Assembly: GCA_965601455.1 (NCBI GenBank)
Contig: OZ271831.1
Location: forward strand, 62,001-126,000
Direction of reading: 5' to 3'
DNA length: 64,000 nucleotides
DNA from: JANQEU01 sp965601455
GTDB taxonomy: Bacteria; Bacteroidota; Bacteroidia; Cytophagales; Cyclobacteriaceae
Shown: positions 53,326 through 62,458 of the stretch, piece after piece
How the letters are laid out: the number at the start of each line of letters is the position of its first letter
Position numbering within the stretch: position 1 is the stretch's first letter
Program-made: the position numbers and the translations under genes
Notes under the pieces: generated by a model
Databases searched by the model: none
What the model saw: only the letters and a program-made list of their open reading frames with translations
Told to the model about the DNA's origin: nothing

Positions 53326-54367
53326 AGAATCTGCCAGCAATACCGAAATTGATCATAAATGTGGAACTGGTAATGTCATCACCGGTCGTCCAGATTTCCT
53401 CCTCGCCATAATAGCTTTTCGCTTCAAACTTTACGGCCATATCTTGCACTGGATAGTAGTTCAATGAGGCTGTAATTATATTAGTATGAAATCCTGGAGC
53501 TAACGTTGAGAAAAGAATTTCATCAGGATCACCAACAAATTCATAACGGGCCCCCACACCCAGTTGCTCTGTGACATAGACATGATTGGTCCATGTGAAC
53601 ATGTATGTAGTACCTCTATCATCGGACCCTAAGAGTTCCTGGTTTGTTATATCAAGTATCGCAGTGGATTTCCATGTATCTGCATTATACGATACATAAG
53701 CATTGTTATGAATCCGTATTTTTTTACCGGTTATGTCATTTCCCTCATCACCGAAATAATTCCCATAGCTGACTTCAATTCGTTCGTTTAGTTGATAGGT
53801 AGCCCCCAAACCAAATGCTTTCGCATCATTAGTCTCATAAATGTTTTGCCATCCGTTGAGTACGACCGCCTTAACCAGCAGTCCATCCATCACTTCGCTG
53901 GAGATCATAATCCCCGTTTGGAAATAGGGTGTATATTCAGTCGCTAATGCTTGTGTATATGTTTCGTTGTCAAGACTGAATACACTTTCATAACCGAAAT
54001 GTCCACCCATTACCCCGGCATCAATCCAGAATTTTCCAACTTTGAATCCCACATTCGCTTCATTGATTAATCGAGCCAAATCATTTGGCTCTGCGGCATA
54101 GTTGACACTTGGATAAGTACCAGTTTGCAGGGCAACATTAGCTCTGAGATTTTCTTTGGAGAGAGAAGCCTTTATCATCGCCAGGTTGATATTCAATTCA
54201 TTGTGTCGAGCGGCTTGAGTGACATATTGTTTCTCCCGATTTGCCGGTTTGTTAAAATCATAAGCGTAATAAAAATCGGTATATCCTGAAAGTGTGAAAT
54301 CTGTTTCCTGAGCTGAAACAGGAAAAATGATGAGAGTAAGGAAGGTTACGGAAAAGTATTTGAACAT
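53324..54367 (-). CDS. Outer-membrane beta-barrel porin
   Basis: 347 aa. Signal peptide ending FPVSAQ (residue 20), then FTLSGYTDFYYAYDFNKP, which is the start of the OmpL-like / BBP2-type putative beta-barrel porins. Alternating strands and a C-terminal Phe (NFGIAGRF) follow. Its substrate is unknown; relatives are linked to diffusion of small solutes. It is divergent from the aminotransferase gene across 83 bp. Confidence 0.85.
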   Translation of the reverse strand: MFKYFSVTFLTLIIFPVSAQETDFTLSGYTDFYYAYDFNKPANREKQYVTQAARHNELNINLAMIKASLSKENLRANVALQTGTYPSVNYAAEPNDLARLINEANVGFKVGKFWIDAGVMGGHFGYESVFSLDNETYTQALATEYTPYFQTGIMISSEVMDGLLVKAVVLNGWQNIYETNDAKAFGLGATYQLNERIEVSYGNYFGDEGNDITGKKIRIHNNAYVSYNADTWKSTAILDITNQELLGSDDRGTTYMFTWTNHVYVTEQLGVGARYEFVGDPDEILFSTLAPGFHTNIITASLNYYPVQDMAVKFEAKSYYGEEEIWTTGDDITSSTFMINFGIAGRF

Positions 54368-54425
54368 GGTAGCGACGTTACGGTAATAAATTGCTTTAAA
54401 CTACTAAAACAGCAAACGATATTCT

Positions 54426-54433
54426 TAGTTTTG
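54426..54433 (+). promoter_or_regulatory. Candidate -7 box for the aminotransferase operon
   Basis: TAGTTTTG, a full match to TAnnTTTG, 17 bp before the ATG at 54451. No TTTG sits at the standard -33 distance. Confidence 0.42.
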
Positions 54434-54450
54434 TTCGAATTTTCTTTACT

Positions 54451-55635
54451 ATGGATTTACGTTCAAACCGAATAAAAAATATGGCAGAGTCTGCGACTCT
54501 GGCCATGGCAGCGAAGGCCAGGGAGATGAGACAAAATGGAATTGATGTTATCAGCTTGAGTCTTGGAGAGCCAGATTTTAAAACCCCGAAACACATCCAG
54601 GAGGGAGCAAAATCCGCAATTGACGAAGGAAAATACTTTTCTTATCCACCAGTCAACGGTTACCTGGATTTAAGACAAGCTATTTCAGAAAAATTCAAGA
54701 AAGAAAATGGTCTTGATTATGGACCAGATCAGATTGTGGTCTCTAACGGAGCAAAACAGTCAATTGCTAATGTATTTTTAGCGCTACTGGATCCTGGTGA
54801 TGAGGTAATTGTATTATCTCCATTCTGGGTAAGCTATTCAGCTTTGGTGGAGCTTGCTGAGGGTAAATGTGTATATGTTAAGGGTACGTTAGAGAATGAT
54901 TTCAAGGCCACTGCTGATCAAATAAAGGCAGCAATAACTTCCCGCACCAAAGCCATTATTTTTTCTTCCCCATGCAATCCCACCGGTTCCGTCTTTTCCG
55001 TTGATGAATTATCGCAAATCGCACGAATGCTTGCTGACCACCCTAATATTGTGGTTTTATCGGATGAAATATATGAATTGATAAACTTTACCGGGAAGCA
55101 TGTAAGTATTGGCACGTTTGACGGGATGATCGAACGTACAGTGACCATTAATGGATTTGCAAAAGGTTTTGCCATGACCGGTTGGCGTGTTGGATACATC
55201 GGTGCCCCGCTTTGGTTGGCAAAGTCTGCCAATAAGATACAGGGTCAGATTACTTCAGCGAACGCTTCTATTTCTCAAAGGGCGGCATTAACAGCTCTAA
55301 CCACCTCGTTGGATGCTTCTTACAAGATGGTGGAGGAATATAAAAAGAGAAGAGCCCTTGTGCACCAACTGCTTTCTGAAATTCCCGGATTCAAGGTAAA
55401 TATGCCTCAGGGAGCTTTCTATTTTTTCCCGGATATCAGTGAATATTTTGGTAAAGGGCCAATTCAAAACGCCAGTGACTTTTGTATGTATATTCTTGAA
55501 AATGCCCATGTATCTTTAGTGGAGGGCGGAGCCTTCGGTGAGCCGAATGGAATAAGGTTATCTTATGCGGCTTCAGAAGAAGAGCTACGTGAGGCGATTC
55601 GGCGTATTAAGGAAGTACTGGCAAAACTTGATTGA
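54451..55635 (+). CDS. Aspartate aminotransferase, class I
   Basis: 394 aa fold-type I PLP enzyme. SLSLGEPDFKTPKHI is at about residues 34-48, PYSYPPVNGYLDLRQAI-like (FSYPPVNGYLDLRQAI) recognises the substrate, NPTGSV carries the conserved Asn, DEIYE the Asp/Tyr, and the PLP lysine is in NGFAKGFAMTGWRVGY. It matches the AspC/AspB subgroup Ib; a related substrate such as a branched or aromatic amino acid cannot be excluded. The stop overlaps the next gene (TGATG). Confidence 0.92.
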   Translation: MDLRSNRIKNMAESATLAMAAKAREMRQNGIDVISLSLGEPDFKTPKHIQEGAKSAIDEGKYFSYPPVNGYLDLRQAISEKFKKENGLDYGPDQIVVSNGAKQSIANVFLALLDPGDEVIVLSPFWVSYSALVELAEGKCVYVKGTLENDFKATADQIKAAITSRTKAIIFSSPCNPTGSVFSVDELSQIARMLADHPNIVVLSDEIYELINFTGKHVSIGTFDGMIERTVTINGFAKGFAMTGWRVGYIGAPLWLAKSANKIQGQITSANASISQRAALTALTTSLDASYKMVEEYKKRRALVHQLLSEIPGFKVNMPQGAFYFFPDISEYFGKGPIQNASDFCMYILENAHVSLVEGGAFGEPNGIRLSYAASEEELREAIRRIKEVLAKLD

Positions 55636-56618
55636 TGGACTTCACCAATACGGAGAGTATTTTTAAGGCTTTCAAGGAGGTTCACGTTCTTGTTATAGGA
55701 GATGTCATGGTCGACCGTTACCTTAAAGGAGATGTCTCCAGGATCTCACCAGAAGCACCCGTTCCCATCGTATCGGTGAAAGAGAAGTCATCCAGACTTG
55801 GTGGAGCAGCCAATGTAGCGCTAAATATTCTTGCTCTTGGAGCTATTCCACACCTTTGTGCTGTTGTTGGTAACGATGAAGCGGGAGATGATTTTATGCA
55901 TCAGTTAGATTCTCATCAGCTGGACACTTCCGGAATCATTCGCGACGGACAACGGAGAACAACAATCAAAAATCGGATCATGTCTGGCGGTCACCACCTC
56001 CTACGTATTGACGAAGAGTCCGATGACCAGTTTACGGATAACTCAGAACTTAAATCACGGATAGAAGACCTTTTACCGAAATGCCAGGTTGTCGTATTTG
56101 AAGATTACGATAAAGGGTGTCTGGATGAGGGAATCATACAATACGTGATTAAAATGGCCAAAGAACACCAGATTCCGGTGGCAGTTGACCCGAAAAAAAG
56201 AAACTTTGAGCATTATCATGGGTCTACTTTGTTCAAGCCCAATTTCAAAGAGCTTAAAGAAGGATTAAATTCTGAAATTACCATCGATGACACTAATGGA
56301 ATCATGAGGGAATTGGGAAATCTTAAAGATGAATTTCAATTCGAATCGGTAATGGTGACACTCTCCAGTCATGGCATTGCCTACTCATCGTCTTCAAATT
56401 CTGGTAAGTGCAATGCCCAAGTAAGGAAAGTGTCGGATGTATCGGGAGCCGGAGATACAGTAATAAGTATTGCCGCCTTGGGTCTTGCGATCGGTCTATC
56501 TTTGGATGTGATCGCCGAAATTGCCAATTTAGGAGGAGGAATAGTTTGTGAGAGTAGTGGAGTAGTCCCTGTAAATTATGAGCGGCTGGTAAAGGAATCT
56601 GCCGATCTGATCAAATAA
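55635..56618 (+). CDS. PfkB-family heptose-7-phosphate kinase-like protein
   Basis: 327 aa from ATG 55635, overlapping the preceding stop. The sequence follows the kinase half of HldE/RfaE: VLVIGDVMVDRYLKGDVSRISPEAPVPIV, LGGAANVALNI, the VDPKKRNFEHYHGSTLFKPNFKEL segment and the catalytic SGAGDT. It would phosphorylate D-glycero-beta-D-manno-heptose 7-phosphate for LPS or S-layer sugars; the adenylyltransferase half is absent and should be another gene. Other carbohydrate kinases of the PfkB family are a possible alternative. Confidence 0.88.
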   Translation: MDFTNTESIFKAFKEVHVLVIGDVMVDRYLKGDVSRISPEAPVPIVSVKEKSSRLGGAANVALNILALGAIPHLCAVVGNDEAGDDFMHQLDSHQLDTSGIIRDGQRRTTIKNRIMSGGHHLLRIDEESDDQFTDNSELKSRIEDLLPKCQVVVFEDYDKGCLDEGIIQYVIKMAKEHQIPVAVDPKKRNFEHYHGSTLFKPNFKELKEGLNSEITIDDTNGIMRELGNLKDEFQFESVMVTLSSHGIAYSSSSNSGKCNAQVRKVSDVSGAGDTVISIAALGLAIGLSLDVIAEIANLGGGIVCESSGVVPVNYERLVKESADLIK

Positions 56619-56636
56619 CCATTAACCCGGCATCGG

Positions 56637-57845
56637 TTGAAACGTCTCATTGTATTTTTCTTTCTTATTTCCTTCGGGGTCTCCGGATTTAGCCAGGTTG
56701 TATCAGGAGAATTTGATTTAAGAAGGATTAATCTATCTGAACCCGTAGAACTGAATGGGTATTGGGAATTTTATTGGAAACAGCTTATCAATCCTGGCAG
56801 TTTTACAGGGGAGAAGCAATATTACTACTTCCCGTCCTTATGGAATGAGGGGATTATTGGTGAAGATACGCTAGATCCTATTGGCTACGGTACGTATCGA
56901 TTGAAGCTTTTATTGGGCAAAGAGTCTACTGATTATGCCCTTTTTCTGGATGACTTTTATAGTAGTTGTAAGCTTTTTCTTGATGGGAATCTCATCTATG
57001 AGGCCGGGAAGGTTGCTAGCTCTAGAGATAGTTATACCCCTAAGTGGGAAACGGCTGTGGTCCCCTTGGGAGAACTAAGCGGGGAGGTGGAATTAGTCTT
57101 ACAGATTGCAAATTACCACCACAGTAAAGGGGGTGCCTTGGATCCCATCAAGTTTGGAATGCGAAATGAATTAGAATCAGGTATTAACTTATATCAAAAC
57201 ATGGATATAGCGCTTACCGTGTTTTTTATTTTGGTAGCCATCTTCTTTCTCATACGATTTGGTTTTTTCACCCTTGATATCGCTTCTTTTTACTTCTCCC
57301 TATTTTGTCTTTTCTATAGCTACAGAATTATTGGGGCGGATCTATATGTTCTGCATTCGCTTATTCCCAATTACCCTTGGGAAGTTGCAATCAGGGTTGA
57401 GTATATCACACTTTTTGTAAGTCCATTTCTTTTTGCTAAATACTTACAAGCGATATATCCAAAGGAATCTTCTACTACGGCAATCAATGTACTTGGAATT
57501 CTGGGAGCTGCGTTTATTGTTGTGACCTTGGCAACTCCTGCAACGTTTTTCACCAAGTTGGTGGAGCCCTTTTTTGTCATACTGGGTGGCTATTTCTTTT
57601 ATGGATTCACAATTTTCACGTCGGCCCTACTCGAAAAACGAACAGGTTCAGTTTTTGGCTTCATTGGTGTGGTAATTGTTTTCGCCAATTTTGGATATTT
57701 AATGCTCGCCTATGTAAGTTGGATGCCCCAGAATCCACTATTTAGTTATGCAGGATACTTCCTCTTTCTGCTTTTTCAAACCTTATCTCTTGTGCTTATT
57801 TCAAATAAGAACTATACAGATTACGGTCTGGAAGTGGAAGAATAA
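56637..57845 (+). CDS. 7TMR-DISM sensor without output domain
   Basis: 402 aa from TTG 56637. A signal peptide (ending VSGFSQ) is followed by an extracytoplasmic jelly-roll-like domain (residues about 20-180: NGYWEFYWKQLINPGSF, YGTYRLKLLL, NYHHSKGGALDPIKFG) and then seven hydrophobic helices (about 190-395). This is the 7TMR-DISM plan of diverse-intracellular-signalling receptors, which usually end in a kinase, cyclase or GGDEF domain. Here the protein stops about 15 residues after the last helix, so no output domain is present. It follows the kinase-like gene by 18 bp. The last 25 bp overlap convergent hemE. Confidence 0.88.
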   Translation: MKRLIVFFFLISFGVSGFSQVVSGEFDLRRINLSEPVELNGYWEFYWKQLINPGSFTGEKQYYYFPSLWNEGIIGEDTLDPIGYGTYRLKLLLGKESTDYALFLDDFYSSCKLFLDGNLIYEAGKVASSRDSYTPKWETAVVPLGELSGEVELVLQIANYHHSKGGALDPIKFGMRNELESGINLYQNMDIALTVFFILVAIFFLIRFGFFTLDIASFYFSLFCLFYSYRIIGADLYVLHSLIPNYPWEVAIRVEYITLFVSPFLFAKYLQAIYPKESSTTAINVLGILGAAFIVVTLATPATFFTKLVEPFFVILGGYFFYGFTIFTSALLEKRTGSVFGFIGVVIVFANFGYLMLAYVSWMPQNPLFSYAGYFLFLLFQTLSLVLISNKNYTDYGLEVEE

Positions 57846-58855
57846 CTCTTTACAGTTTCAATAAAAATCTTCACATTATCCGGATTAGTATCGGGGTAAA
57901 CACCGTGTCCCAGATTGGCAATGTGTGGATGATCACCGAACTGATCTAACATATTTCGAGTCGACTCCTCTATCTGCTGCCGAGTTCCGTATAAAGCGCA
58001 TGGATCTAAGTTGCCTTGCAATGTTTTAGTAGGGAAGATCTTTTTGGCTTTTTTCGGGTCCATGTTCCAATCCAAACCGACTGTTTGACAAGATACCTTG
58101 GCAATCTCTTCCAGGGCGAACCATGCTCCTTTGGCAAAAACAGTGACCGGTACATCAGTTATTTCGCTTGCAATCTTTTGGATGTATTGTAAAGAGAACT
58201 CCTTGTAGTGGTCTGGTGGAAGGATTCCTGCCCATGAATCGAATAATTGAATTATGTCTGCACCAGCTTCAACCTGGGATTGCAGATAGTTGATTGTGCT
58301 ATCAGCAATTTTATTCAACAGAATGTGTGCGACCTCAGGTTGTGTGTAAAGAAATTTTCTGGCTTGAGAAAATGTTTTACTTCCAGATCCTTCAACCATA
58401 TAAGCTAGTAATGTCCAAGGTGTGCCCGCAAAACCTATCAATGGGACACGTCCGTTAAGTTCTTTTTTAGTTAGCCTTATAGCGTCATAAACATAATCGA
58501 GCTCGGGCCCTTCGGCAACATGCAATTGATCAACATCTTCCTTTCGGGAGATGGTTTTTTCAAATACCGGACCCTTACCTTTTTCCATCCCATATGGAAG
58601 TCCCATTGCATCCGGAATAACAAGAATGTCTGAAAAGATTATTGCCGCATCAACTCCTAGCAGATCAACAGGCTGCAAAGTCACCTCGGCTGCTAAATCT
58701 GGAGTTTCAACCAGTTCTTTAAAGTCCTTCAATTTTGAACGGACTTCCCGATACTCCGGTAGTATCCTACCTGCCTGCCTCATTAGCCACACAGGTGTTC
58801 TTTCCGTTTTTTCACCTCTCGCAGCACGTAAAATCAAGTCGTTTTTCAATTGCAT
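57821..58855 (-). CDS. hemE: Uroporphyrinogen decarboxylase
   Basis: 344 aa. It decarboxylates uroporphyrinogen III to coproporphyrinogen in heme synthesis. Substrate-binding PVWLMRQAGRILPEYR (about residues 22-37), the catalytic Asp in AIIFSDILVIPDAMG, GFAGTPWTLLAYMVEG and the C-terminal NLGHGVYPDTNPDNV are all present. A promoter box sits 4 bp upstream of the ATG. It is divergent from sdaA across only 21 bp. Confidence 0.96.
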   Translation of the reverse strand: MQLKNDLILRAARGEKTERTPVWLMRQAGRILPEYREVRSKLKDFKELVETPDLAAEVTLQPVDLLGVDAAIIFSDILVIPDAMGLPYGMEKGKGPVFEKTISRKEDVDQLHVAEGPELDYVYDAIRLTKKELNGRVPLIGFAGTPWTLLAYMVEGSGSKTFSQARKFLYTQPEVAHILLNKIADSTINYLQSQVEAGADIIQLFDSWAGILPPDHYKEFSLQYIQKIASEITDVPVTVFAKGAWFALEEIAKVSCQTVGLDWNMDPKKAKKIFPTKTLQGNLDPCALYGTRQQIEESTRNMLDQFGDHPHIANLGHGVYPDTNPDNVKIFIETVKSYSSTSRP

Positions 58856-58859
58856 CGCG

Positions 58860-58867
58860 CAAAGATA
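58860..58867 (-). promoter_or_regulatory. -7 box 4 bp from hemE start
   Basis: On the minus strand TATCTTTG, a full TAnnTTTG match, is followed by CGCG and then the hemE ATG. Initiation would fall on the start codon, so hemE mRNA may be leaderless. A TTG lies 17 bp upstream of the box, shorter than the usual 19-21 bp. Confidence 0.48.
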
Positions 58868-58876
58868 GATAATTCA

Positions 58877-59818
58877 ATGAGCCCCAATTTAGTAGATTTG
58901 CGGTACCCAAATTTTACCCCGATGATGAATATATTGTTTGAAAGCTTTTCTGAGTGGCAAACCCATTGTGAAAACAACAATCAGTTGCTCTTTCAACCTG
59001 TAATACAATATGAGGTTACGCAAAAAGGAGCTACTGAGGAAGAAATATGGGCTAACCTGGGTCAGGCATTTAGTGTAATGAAGGATGCTGTAGAAAATGG
59101 ATTAACAAAAGAGATGAAGTCCTTTTCCGGAATGATTAATGACGGCGCAAAGAAAGTATTCAATCATCCAGTAACTGTATTATCAAAAGAGTTTCAGGAG
59201 CTTATCGGAAGAGCATTAGCTGCTAAAGAAGTCAACTCATGCATGGGTCGGGTAGTAGCAGCCCCAACCGCCGGAGCATCTGGTATCATGCCGGGAACTC
59301 TGATTACCCTGCAAGACATACACGGGCTGGACGATAGAAGAATTCTTGAAAGCATGTTGGTTGGCGCAGGAGTTGCATTGATTCTTGAAAAAAGAGCCTC
59401 ATTGGCGGGAGCAGTGGGTGGTTGCCAGGCCGAAACTGGATCAGCTGCTGCTATGGCTTCAGCTGCAATTGTCTATGCATTAGACGGAAGTATCTCTCAG
59501 GTTATGAATGCGGTGGCCATTACACTTCAATGCATGTTGGGATTGGTATGTGACCCTGTTGCTGGATTAGTTGAGGTTCCTTGTGTAGTCAGAAATGCCA
59601 GTGCTGCCGCAATTGCAAACTCATCTGCCCAAATTGCTCTTGCAAGTGTCGATGCTGTAATACCTGTAGACGAGTGCGCTGATGTAATGGGTGAAATTGG
59701 ACAGTCCATGGATGAAAAATATAAAGAGACTGCAATGGGTGGATTAGCAACTACTAAAACAGGCAAAGCAATCAGTCGTAAAGTATTGATTCAAGACATT
59801 GATATGTTTGATGACTAA
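58877..59818 (+). CDS. L-serine dehydratase, alpha-type
   Basis: 313 aa from ATG 58877; an in-frame TTG at 58850 would overlap hemE and seems unlikely. It matches SdaAA-type iron-sulfur serine dehydratase: AAPTAGASGIMPGTLITLQD, GGCQAETGSAAAMASAA and MLGLVCDPVAGLVEVPCV hold the three cysteines that bind the 4Fe-4S cluster. It converts L-serine to pyruvate and ammonia. No beta subunit gene is adjacent; it may be encoded elsewhere or not needed. Confidence 0.92.
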   Translation: MSPNLVDLRYPNFTPMMNILFESFSEWQTHCENNNQLLFQPVIQYEVTQKGATEEEIWANLGQAFSVMKDAVENGLTKEMKSFSGMINDGAKKVFNHPVTVLSKEFQELIGRALAAKEVNSCMGRVVAAPTAGASGIMPGTLITLQDIHGLDDRRILESMLVGAGVALILEKRASLAGAVGGCQAETGSAAAMASAAIVYALDGSISQVMNAVAITLQCMLGLVCDPVAGLVEVPCVVRNASAAAIANSSAQIALASVDAVIPVDECADVMGEIGQSMDEKYKETAMGGLATTKTGKAISRKVLIQDIDMFDD

Positions 59819-59858
59819 CCAGATCCAATCAAAGGACTAGCCGCATATTTATAAAATT

Positions 59859-60767
59859 ATGGAGTTGTTGCAATCACTTTGTGAGATTCATGCTCCTTCT
59901 GGGGAAGAGTTTAGACTGAAGGAGTTCATCCTTGAGTACACGGAGAATACATCCGATCAATGGTTACAAAAACCGATTGTATACCATGACGGCTTGCAGG
60001 ATGGCTTAATGCTTGTTTTTGGTAAGCCCAGGACAGCAGTTTTTGCGCATCTCGATTCGATTGGTTTTACCGTCCGATATCACGATCAGTTAGTGCCAAT
60101 CGGTGGACCCGAAATTGAAAATGGCATTCATCTAAAAGGCGAAGATTCGCTTGGCCCTATCCGTTGTCAACTAAAAGTGAATGATGAAAATCAATTGTTT
60201 TACGATTTTGGAAGAGCAATTGAAAGAGGTACAACACTCACTTTTGATGAACCTTTTAGTGTTTCCAAGGAATTCATAACCTCGCCATATCTGGATAACC
60301 GAATGGGGGTCTATTGCGCCTTGAAGATCGCGGAAACACTTGAAGATGGCATTCTATGCTTTACAACTCACGAAGAGCATGGGGGAGGAAGTGTACCTGT
60401 GTTTTTAGATTTCATAATGAGAAATCATCCAGTGAAACAAGCACTTATTGCCGACATCACCTGGGTAACCGAAGGAGTGAGACATGGAGAAGGAGTTGTG
60501 ATTTCCCTTAGAGACAGAAATATTCCTCGTAAACTATTTACTAATAAAATCGTCGACCTGGCAAAAGAAAGCGGAATTTCATTTCAATTGGAGGTAGAGG
60601 GTAGTGGATCCAGCGATGGGCGAGAAATTCAAATATCTCCATATCCGGTTGACTGGTGTTTCATTGGAGCTCCTGAAAATAATGTACATTCACCTTTTGA
60701 AACCGTTCATGTGAAAGATCTACAAGCGATGGTAGATTTGTACAATTATTTACTCAGGCACTTGTAG
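59859..60767 (+). CDS. M42-type metallopeptidase
   Basis: 302 aa. It follows the M42/M28 two-metal aminopeptidase layout: CEIHAPSGEEFRLKEFI at the start, FAHLDSIGF (His and Asp ligands), SPYLDNRMGVYCAL (bridging Asp), TTHEEHGGG (catalytic Glu and ligand Glu), ADITWV (Asp) and NNVHSPFE (His). It is shorter than classic M42 enzymes (about 350), consistent with a reduced insert domain. Probably a cytosolic aminopeptidase or glucanase-like peptidase of unknown specificity. Confidence 0.85.
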   Translation: MELLQSLCEIHAPSGEEFRLKEFILEYTENTSDQWLQKPIVYHDGLQDGLMLVFGKPRTAVFAHLDSIGFTVRYHDQLVPIGGPEIENGIHLKGEDSLGPIRCQLKVNDENQLFYDFGRAIERGTTLTFDEPFSVSKEFITSPYLDNRMGVYCALKIAETLEDGILCFTTHEEHGGGSVPVFLDFIMRNHPVKQALIADITWVTEGVRHGEGVVISLRDRNIPRKLFTNKIVDLAKESGISFQLEVEGSGSSDGREIQISPYPVDWCFIGAPENNVHSPFETVHVKDLQAMVDLYNYLLRHL

Positions 60768-60808
60768 CATCCACACTTTTTAAAATTTGAATTCAACTTA
60801 CTATCAAT

Positions 60809-61390
60809 ATGCTAAACATTGTACTTTTCGGACCTCCCGGAGCCGGGAAAGGAACCCAAAGTGAGATAATCATAAAGAATTACAACTTAATTCATCTATC
60901 CACAGGTGATCTCTTCAGAAAACATCTTGGGGAAGGTACTGAGCTAGGGAAGATGGCTCAAGGTTTCATGGATCATGGTAAACTGGTACCCGATGAGGTT
61001 GTAATAAAAATGGTAGAGGAGAAAATATCAGAGAATCTGGAAGCCAATGGTTTCATTTTTGATGGTTTTCCAAGAACAGTTGCCCAAGCCGAATCACTGG
61101 ATGTAATGCTGCACGAGCATTCTCTCTCGATTACCCGAATGATCGCGCTTGAAGTACCTGAGGAAGAACTAGTCAAGCGCATTCTTGCCCGGGGTAAAAC
61201 TTCAGGCCGAGCAGATGACCAGAATACGGAGAAGATAGCCACAAGAATTCATGAGTATGAGACTAAAACGGCAGCAGTAGCTGGATTCTACGAAAAGCAG
61301 AAGAAGTTTAACCCTGTTCATGGGGTTGGTACCATCGAATCCATTTCACAGGAAATCAAGAAGATCATTGACAGTGCAGCTGGGGAATGA
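60809..61390 (+). CDS. adk: Adenylate kinase
   Basis: 193 aa. It interconverts ATP and AMP with two ADP. P-loop GPPGAGKGTQ (about residues 8-17), LSTGDLFRKHL, DGFPRTVAQAESL and RILARGKTSGRADDQ. The LID is the short form without the zinc-finger insertion of longer bacterial enzymes. The stop overlaps obgE (ATGA at 61387). Confidence 0.97.
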   Translation: MLNIVLFGPPGAGKGTQSEIIIKNYNLIHLSTGDLFRKHLGEGTELGKMAQGFMDHGKLVPDEVVIKMVEEKISENLEANGFIFDGFPRTVAQAESLDVMLHEHSLSITRMIALEVPEEELVKRILARGKTSGRADDQNTEKIATRIHEYETKTAAVAGFYEKQKKFNPVHGVGTIESISQEIKKIIDSAAGE

Positions 61391-62376
61391 GCCCAAACTT
61401 TATAGACCATGTAAGGTTTTACGCTAAATCCGGAGCCGGTGGAGCCGGGTCTTCTCATTTTCGTCGGGAAAAATTTGTCCCAAAAGGTGGCCCGGATGGA
61501 GGGGACGGGGGCCGTGGTGGTCATCTGATTCTGCGTGGGAATAAACAATTGTGGACCTTACTTCATCTGAAGTACCGAAAGCATATCAAAGTTGAAAACG
61601 GTAAACCTGGTGAGGGGAACAACAAGCATGGAGCTGATGGAGAGGATATTGTTCTTGAAGTTCCTTTGGGAACGGTCGCTAAAAATGATGAAGATGATTC
61701 CCCTTTGGCAGAAATCCTTGAAGACGGTGAAGAAGCAATCATCATTCCCGGTGGACGAGGGGGTTTAGGAAACACAAATTTCAAGAGCGCAACTAACCAG
61801 GCTCCCAGGTATTCGCAACCTGGGGAACCGGCAATTGAAATGACCGTAGTCCTGGAACTCAAGCTCCTGGCTGATGTTGGCCTGGTTGGATTTCCGAATG
61901 CAGGTAAATCCACACTACTGTCTGTGCTTTCAGCTGCTAAGCCTAAAATTGCAGATTATCCATTCACAACGTTAGTTCCAAACCTTGGAGTCGTATCTTA
62001 CCGCGAAGACAGGTCCTTTGTTATGGCAGATATACCAGGTTTAATCGAGGGGGCTGCCGAGGGAAAGGGATTGGGTAATCGGTTTCTAAGACATATTGAA
62101 CGCAATAGTTCGTTACTATTCGTTATCCCGGTCGATACAGATGATATAGAAAAAGAGTATCAGATCCTTGTCAATGAATTACGGACCCATAGCCCTGAAT
62201 TGATGGATAAGCCACATATCATGGCCATCACGAAATGTGATATGCTGGATAAGGAATTACTCCAAGAGTTGCGAACCACCCTATCACTCGATATTCCTTA
62301 TGTCATGATCTCAAGTATATCTCAGTTTCATTTGTCAGAGTTGAAGGATCTGATTTGGAGAACCTTAACTCAGTAG
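61387..62376 (+). CDS. obgE: GTPase ObgE/CgtA
   Basis: 329 aa. The glycine-rich OBG domain (residues 1-157: GGPDGGDGGRGGHLILRG, GEGNNKHGADGEDIVLEVPLGTV) is followed by the G domain with GFPNAGKSTL, TTLVPNLGV, DIPGLIEGAAEGKGLGNRFLRHIERNS and TKCDM. There is no C-terminal OCT domain, as in many Bacteroidota. It is involved in 50S ribosome assembly and stress control. Translationally coupled to adk. Confidence 0.96.
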   Translation: MSPNFIDHVRFYAKSGAGGAGSSHFRREKFVPKGGPDGGDGGRGGHLILRGNKQLWTLLHLKYRKHIKVENGKPGEGNNKHGADGEDIVLEVPLGTVAKNDEDDSPLAEILEDGEEAIIIPGGRGGLGNTNFKSATNQAPRYSQPGEPAIEMTVVLELKLLADVGLVGFPNAGKSTLLSVLSAAKPKIADYPFTTLVPNLGVVSYREDRSFVMADIPGLIEGAAEGKGLGNRFLRHIERNSSLLFVIPVDTDDIEKEYQILVNELRTHSPELMDKPHIMAITKCDMLDKELLQELRTTLSLDIPYVMISSISQFHLSELKDLIWRTLTQ

Positions 62377-62458
62377 CTGTCATAATGTCATAACCCATTG
62401 ATTTGGCAAAGTAATTGACGACCGGTACTTAGTTTACATATCTTTCAATTCAACTTGG

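Noticed and set aside
62377..62458. CIRCE or other heat-shock operator before grpE
   Set aside because: No inverted repeat of the expected kind is present; -7 matches are poor.
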